Source: an uncultured Muribaculaceae bacterium
Lineage (GTDB): Bacteria > Bacteroidota > Bacteroidia > Bacteroidales > Muribaculaceae
Direction: 5' to 3'
Assembly (NCBI GenBank): GCA_910577355.1
Contig: CAJTMY010000042.1
Coordinates: 1 to 18,030 of the forward strand
Length of the DNA stretch: 18,030 bases
Shown: piece by piece, positions 14,809 through 18,030 of the stretch
Layout of the letters: every line of letters starts with the position of its first letter
Position numbering within the stretch: the first letter of the stretch is position 1
Position numbers and translations under genes: made by a program
The notes under the pieces: generated by a model
What the model was told of the DNA's origin: nothing
The model's database searches: none
The model's input: the letters and a program-made list of their open reading frames with translations, nothing else

Positions 14809-15717
14809 ATGAAAAAGATAATCTGTATCGGCGAATGTGCGCTCAATGTAGTATTTGAGCAAGGCAGGCCGGTCGGCGCTGTTCCCGGCGGCCGCATCGC
14901 CGCGGCCGCCGCGCTTATGGCGCGTGCCAAATGTCCGGTGGTGCTGGCTTCCGAAGCCTCTGCCGATCCGGTGGGCGATATGGCCGTGGGCCCGCTTGCC
15001 GAAGCAGGAGTCGACATCAGCTCGGTGGATCGTTTTACCGAAGGCCGTACACCGGTAATGATATACACCGAGGATGCCGACGGCACTCAGCATGTCACAC
15101 GCTATGAAAATTATGCCGAGGAGGCTTTCGATATAGTCTGGCCCCGGGTAGATGAAGGCTCGGTGGTGGTTTTCGGCGGCTATTATGCCATCGACAGGCG
15201 TATGCGTGCCCGTATGCTGCCGTTCCTGAACCATTGTGCGGAGCGTGGAGCCATACTTATATATCTTCCGGGTTTCATGCCTCAGCAGGAGTCGCGTATC
15301 ACACGGGTGATGCCGTCGATACTTGAGAATCTCGAACTGGCTCATCTTGTGATAGCCTGCGACAAAGATCTCGCTCTTATTTTCGGTACCCCTGTAGCCA
15401 ACGTCTGCTATGCCGACCACATAGACTTCTATTGCCGGTCGCTCGTCAACATTGATACAGCCTGCCGCAGGCTCAACTATTTCAGCGGCAAGGAACTCAC
15501 ACAGACCGAGATACCCGCTGCGGTATGCGAGACTATGACATGGAATGCCGGCGTTGTGGCCGGAATCGCAGCCGGGATATTCTCGCAGGAAATCACGGCC
15601 GACATGCTCGATACGCCCGACGAGGATCTGCGCCAACGCCTTCTCGGGGCGGCAGCCGATTCCGCCCGCATGGCAGCTCTCGGACTCACACAGCAGTGGC
15701 AGTATAAAATCAAATAA
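14809..15717 (+). CDS. PfkB-fold (ribokinase-like) protein with degraded active-site motifs
   Basis: A 302-residue protein with PfkB-family architecture: ICIGECALNVVFE at the start, PGGRIAAAAALMAR (26-39) at the place of the GGxxxN sugar-binding motif, DPVGDMAVGPLAEAGVD (53-69), and a C-terminal segment aligned with signature 2. In active kinases signature 2 reads DTxGAGDxF with Asp as catalytic base; here the aligned residues ETMTWNAGVV (241-250) put Ala247 at that site. The NxxE metal region is also altered (ACDKDLAL, 183-190), and the substrate-site Asn is missing. It may be a pseudokinase or bind a ligand without phosphorylating it. Between kdsD and ribH with gaps of 15 and 12 bases, so transcribed with them. 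Substrate unknown. Confidence 0.8.
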   Translation: MKKIICIGECALNVVFEQGRPVGAVPGGRIAAAAALMARAKCPVVLASEASADPVGDMAVGPLAEAGVDISSVDRFTEGRTPVMIYTEDADGTQHVTRYENYAEEAFDIVWPRVDEGSVVVFGGYYAIDRRMRARMLPFLNHCAERGAILIYLPGFMPQQESRITRVMPSILENLELAHLVIACDKDLALIFGTPVANVCYADHIDFYCRSLVNIDTACRRLNYFSGKELTQTEIPAAVCETMTWNAGVVAGIAAGIFSQEITADMLDTPDEDLRQRLLGAAADSARMAALGLTQQWQYKIK

Positions 15718-15729
15718 TTTTCAAGCTAT

Positions 15730-16221
15730 ATGGCTTCAAATCAGCATAATCTTCCAAATCCTTTCAACGCCGCCATAGACGGCGACGTACGTGTGGCCAT
15801 CATCTCCGCCGAGTGGAACGGACATATCACGGCTCCGCTTACCGACAGTTGTATAAAGACTCTTGCCGCGCATGGCATCGATGACGATATGGTCGATGTA
15901 TTCCATGTGCCCGGGGCAGTGGAGCTTACTTTCGCCGCCTCGTCCGTCATCGAGACAGGAGCATTTGATGTCGTGATAGTGTTTGGCTGCGTTATCCGCG
16001 GCGGCACACCGCACTTCGACTATGTATGCCAGTCTGTCACACAAGGTGTGACGCATCTAAACGCCGAGTGTGATATTCCGGTGATATTCGGAGTACTTAC
16101 CGTAGATACCGAGCAGGATGCCCTTGACCGTATAGGCGGCGTCCACGGCGATAAGGGAGCCGAGGCCGCCGAGGCCGCCTTGAAGATGGTGCAGTTCGCC
16201 CGCGAGGTAAAGGATATCTGA
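15730..16221 (+). CDS. ribH: 6,7-dimethyl-8-ribityllumazine synthase
   Basis: A 163-residue lumazine synthase, which condenses 5-amino-6-ribitylaminouracil with 3,4-dihydroxy-2-butanone 4-phosphate in the next-to-last step of riboflavin synthesis and forms a large hollow oligomer. Signature segments are SAEWNGHIT (26-34), HVPGAVELT (59-67), GCVIRGGTPHFDYVC (86-100) with the catalytic His95, and FGVLTVDTEQDALDRIGG (120-137). Length is normal for the family. No other rib gene and no FMN riboswitch is seen nearby. It is in the middle of an operon, 2 bases before a lipoprotein gene. Confidence 0.96.
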   Translation: MASNQHNLPNPFNAAIDGDVRVAIISAEWNGHITAPLTDSCIKTLAAHGIDDDMVDVFHVPGAVELTFAASSVIETGAFDVVIVFGCVIRGGTPHFDYVCQSVTQGVTHLNAECDIPVIFGVLTVDTEQDALDRIGGVHGDKGAEAAEAALKMVQFAREVKDI

Positions 16222-16223
16222 TC

Positions 16224-16676
16224 ATGAAATTACCCGTAGCGATAATACTTGTCATAGTCTTGGCGGCATGTAGCGGTGGCAAAGGCCCGATGCCCCCTGT
16301 GGCACAGGCGCAGGCCGATTTCGAGGTTGGGGATTATGACCGGGCGCAGAAAATCTGCGACCGCGTGATGGCCGATTCGGCAGGTTTCCGCACCCTTGAC
16401 GTGGCACAGCTGTGCACCCTTGCCGAGTTGTACATACGCCTTGATTCGGCCCGCATCGACGCGCTGTCGGCTGTGGCCGAGCCCAACGAGGCATCGGCGG
16501 CCCGTTGCCTGGGACGCGCGCGCGAACTCAGCGCCGATTCGGTCGACGCATTCATCGCAAGCCGTCCGCGCGAGCGTGCGTCCCGTTTGGCTGTTATAAA
16601 TATAGTAAGCACCTACCTCGCCATTCCGCGCGATTCGCTCGTGGTGGAAGACGAGCAGATATACGACTCGCTATGA
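16224..16676 (+). CDS. Small lipoprotein, possible TPR-like repeat, function unknown
   Basis: A 150-residue protein with a lipoprotein signal: hydrophobic VAIILVIVLAA, then lipidated Cys16 in the lipobox LAACS. The mature part is mostly helical. AQADFEVGDYDRAQKICDRVMADS (from about residue 30) looks like one tetratricopeptide-type helix pair, followed by further helices (CTLAELYIRLDS, AARCLGRARELS). I do not recognise a named family. It begins 2 bases after ribH, and its stop overlaps the start of the SUI1-like gene as ATGA. An envelope location is supported; a role is not. Confidence 0.8.
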   Translation: MKLPVAIILVIVLAACSGGKGPMPPVAQAQADFEVGDYDRAQKICDRVMADSAGFRTLDVAQLCTLAELYIRLDSARIDALSAVAEPNEASAARCLGRARELSADSVDAFIASRPRERASRLAVINIVSTYLAIPRDSLVVEDEQIYDSL

Positions 16677-17011
16677 GCGCTCCGCACGATTGGCGCGATG
16701 CCCTTGCATCACTCCTTCCCGAGGATCATGTGCCGGAACCCGAGCAGGATTCCGCGTCCGGCGCCCTCGCGACACAGAGCGGCACACTCCGTGTGCTGAT
16801 AGAGCGCAAGGGCCGTGCGGGCAAGGTGGCCACGATAGTGAGCGGTTTTACCATCGACGACGATGCCGTGGCCGATGTCGCATCAAGCCTCAAGCGCAGT
16901 CTCGGCACCGGAGGTTCGGCCCGAGGCGGCGAGATACTGATACAGGGCGACCGTGCCGATGCAGTAGTGGCGGCATTGGTAAAACTCGGCTTTAAGGCAC
17001 GGCGTGTGTGA
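16673..17011 (+). CDS. SUI1/eIF1-like (YciH family) protein
   Basis: A 112-residue protein. After a divergent acidic N-terminus (about 1-35), the SUI1 domain shows RVLIERKGRAGKVATIVSGF (40-59), an inner helix DVASSLKRSLGTGGSARGGEI (68-88) and the ending LIQGDRADAVVAALVKLGFKARR (89-111), close to bacterial YciH. YciH is structurally like eIF1 and has been linked to fidelity of translation initiation; its bacterial role is not settled. The chosen ATG overlaps the lipoprotein stop. In the same frame the reading frame runs upstream to 16505, but that part is a shadow of the lipoprotein gene. Last gene before a non-coding gap. Confidence 0.9.
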   Translation: MSAPHDWRDALASLLPEDHVPEPEQDSASGALATQSGTLRVLIERKGRAGKVATIVSGFTIDDDAVADVASSLKRSLGTGGSARGGEILIQGDRADAVVAALVKLGFKARRV

Positions 17012-17032
17012 AGATTAGCCCTGTTATGAAAT

Positions 17033-17054
17033 ATTAAAGAAATTTTTCCTTAAT
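17033..17054 (+). terminator. Weak AT-rich inverted repeat after the SUI1-like gene
   Basis: ATTAAAGAAA and TTTCCTTAAT can pair over ten positions with one A/C mismatch around a two-base gap. It is AT-only apart from two G/C positions and overlaps the region just before the pckA promoter. It may be a weak terminator, or nothing. Confidence 0.25.
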
Positions 17055-17056
17055 AA

Positions 17057-17088
17057 TTTCCTTATCACTAAAAAAAGTTATAACTTTG
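17057..17088 (+). promoter_or_regulatory. Promoter for pckA
   Basis: TAACTTTG (17081-17088) is a TAnnTTTG -7 box, with TTTC (17057-17060) at the -33 position and a 20-base spacer. It lies 112 bases before the pckA ATG, giving the longest predicted leader in the window. Confidence 0.68.
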
Positions 17089-17106
17089 CACTCGGAAAAC
17101 AAGAAC

Positions 17107-17135
17107 CGTAACAATCCCGTCCGGGATGCGTTATG
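17107..17135 (+). promoter_or_regulatory. Stem-loop in the pckA 5' leader
   Basis: CGTAAC (17107-17112) pairs with GTTATG (17130-17135, one G.U), and inside it ATCCC (17114-17118) pairs with GGGAT (17123-17127) around a GTCC loop. An A/GC internal loop separates the two stems. It starts about 12 bases after the predicted transcription start. No T run follows, so it is not a simple terminator. An RNA stability or regulatory element is possible. Confidence 0.45.
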
Positions 17136-17200
17136 CTCTTGCAGCCAAAGACATATTTTACTGCGAATTATATCATTTACCCATATTTTTTCTACGCAAC

Positions 17201-18030
17201 ATGAGCAAAATAGAAGAAGTCAAGAAAGCCCGTCTGGCCGGTGTTGAAGCCGATCTCGCCAAGTACGGCATCAAAGACGTGAAGGAAGTGGTCTACAACC
17301 CCACCTACGAGCAGCTCTTTGAAGAAGAAACTCTCCCCACACTCGAAGGTTACGAGAAAGGTGTTGTCACCGAGCTCGGAGCTGTCGATGTGATGACCGG
17401 CGTATACACCGGCCGTTCGCCCAAGGACAAATTCATCGTTCTCGACGAGAAATCAAAGGACACCGTATGGTGGACAACCGAAGAATACAAAAACGACAAC
17501 AAGCCCGCCTCTGAAGAAGCATGGAAGGCATGCAAGGATCTCGCCATCGAGGAGCTCTCCGGCAAAAAGCTCTATGTTGTCGACGGCTTCTGCGGCGCCA
17601 ACAAGGACACCCGCATGGCCGTGCGTTTCATAATGGAAGTGGCATGGCAGGCTCACTTCGTCACCAACATGTTCATCCGCCCCACAGCCGAGGAACTCGC
17701 CGACTTCACACCCGACTTCATCGTATACAACGCTTCCAAGGCCAAACTCACCAACTATAAGGAACTCGGCCTCAACAGCGAGACAGCCGTTGTGTTCAAC
17801 ATCACATCGCGCGAGCAGGTTATCATCAACACCTGGTACGGCGGCGAGATGAAGAAGGGTATGTTCTCGATGATGAACTACTATCTGCCCCTCAAGGGTA
17901 TCGCATCGATGCACTGCTCGGCCAACACCGACATGAACGGCGAGAACACCGCCATCTTCTTCGGCCTCTCCGGTACAGGCAAGACCACCCTCTCCACCGA
18001 CCCCAAGCGTCTCCTTATCGGTGACGACGA
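17201..18030 (+). CDS. pckA: Phosphoenolpyruvate carboxykinase (ATP), 5' part
   Basis: The first 276 complete codons of ATP-dependent PEP carboxykinase, which interconverts oxaloacetate + ATP and PEP + CO2; in gut Bacteroidales it also runs in the carboxylating direction on the way to succinate and propionate. TGRSPKDKF (70-78) holds the substrate Arg72, WYGGEMKKG (212-220) the Mn-binding Lys region, and GLSGTGKTTL (255-264) the P-loop. The family is about 535 residues, so half the gene is beyond the window; the open frame is intact to the end. Codons are strongly C-ending and typical of a highly expressed gene. Own promoter and long structured leader. Confidence 0.97.
   Translation, partial: MSKIEEVKKARLAGVEADLAKYGIKDVKEVVYNPTYEQLFEEETLPTLEGYEKGVVTELGAVDVMTGVYTGRSPKDKFIVLDEKSKDTVWWTTEEYKNDNKPASEEAWKACKDLAIEELSGKKLYVVDGFCGANKDTRMAVRFIMEVAWQAHFVTNMFIRPTAEELADFTPDFIVYNASKAKLTNYKELGLNSETAVVFNITSREQVIINTWYGGEMKKGMFSMMNYYLPLKGIASMHCSANTDMNGENTAIFFGLSGTGKTTLSTDPKRLLIGDD

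Noticed and set aside
14191..15636. 481-residue open frame on the minus strand opposite kdsD and the PfkB-like gene
   Set aside because: It spans two well-supported plus-strand genes, with Gly/His/Tyr-rich composition and no family motif. It is a shadow frame.
15718..15729. FMN riboswitch before ribH
   Set aside because: Only 12 bases separate ribH from the preceding gene, too short for the element.

Overview
The window looks like ordinary chromosomal DNA of a GC-rich member of the Bacteroidales, most likely Muribaculaceae-like. That placement is an inference. It rests on promoters of the Bacteroidota type (TAnnTTTG at -7, with a TTTG-like -33 element about 20 bases upstream in several cases), mostly absent Shine-Dalgarno sequences, and the protein families present: Bacteroidota-type TopB, a CBS-less KdsD, a DsbD with a C-x4-C N-terminal motif, and ATP-dependent PckA. 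I see no phage, insertion sequence, CRISPR array or integrase.

Layout. (1) 1-198: the 5' part of a tRNA-Gln(TTG) gene on the minus strand, and a divergent promoter for the first operon. (2) 199-5315, plus strand, six genes joined by 4-17 base overlaps: two tandem FdtA/QdtA-type sugar-nucleotide ketoisomerase paralogues, a DegT/FdtB-type aminotransferase, the tRNA methylthiotransferase MtaB, an LpxL/HtrB-family acyltransferase and a family-2 glycosyltransferase. Apart from MtaB this is a cell-surface glycan and lipid set. (3) 5312-8339, minus strand: an SPFH membrane protein with a 57-residue Arc-like protein behind it, then thiol peroxidase Tpx, and an exported protein with a thioredoxin-like C-terminus that lacks CxxC. 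(4) 8473-13957, plus strand, one tight operon: a stand-alone DsbD N-terminal domain, full-length DsbD, MazG, topoisomerase III and a small FeoB-associated-type Cys-rich membrane protein. (5) tRNA-Cys with its own promoter and a terminator. (6) 14176-17011, plus strand: KdsD (SIS domain only), a PfkB-fold protein with degraded active-site motifs, lumazine synthase RibH, a small lipoprotein and a SUI1/YciH-like protein. (7) pckA, starting at 17201 behind a structured leader and cut by the window end.

How the genes fit together. Region 2 can make a 3-amino-3,6-dideoxyhexose from a dTDP-4-keto sugar and contains enzymes that could place sugars and acyl chains on envelope glycolipids. Regions 3 and 4 form a redox neighbourhood in which DsbD carries reducing power to the periplasm next to Tpx and a thioredoxin-fold protein. 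KdsD feeds Kdo synthesis for lipopolysaccharide.

I did not find a convincing new system. The best leads are degenerate paralogues kept beside intact ones (the first FdtA copy, the PfkB-like protein, the CxxC-less thioredoxin-fold protein), a long imperfect palindrome behind tpx, and a hairpin in the pckA leader.
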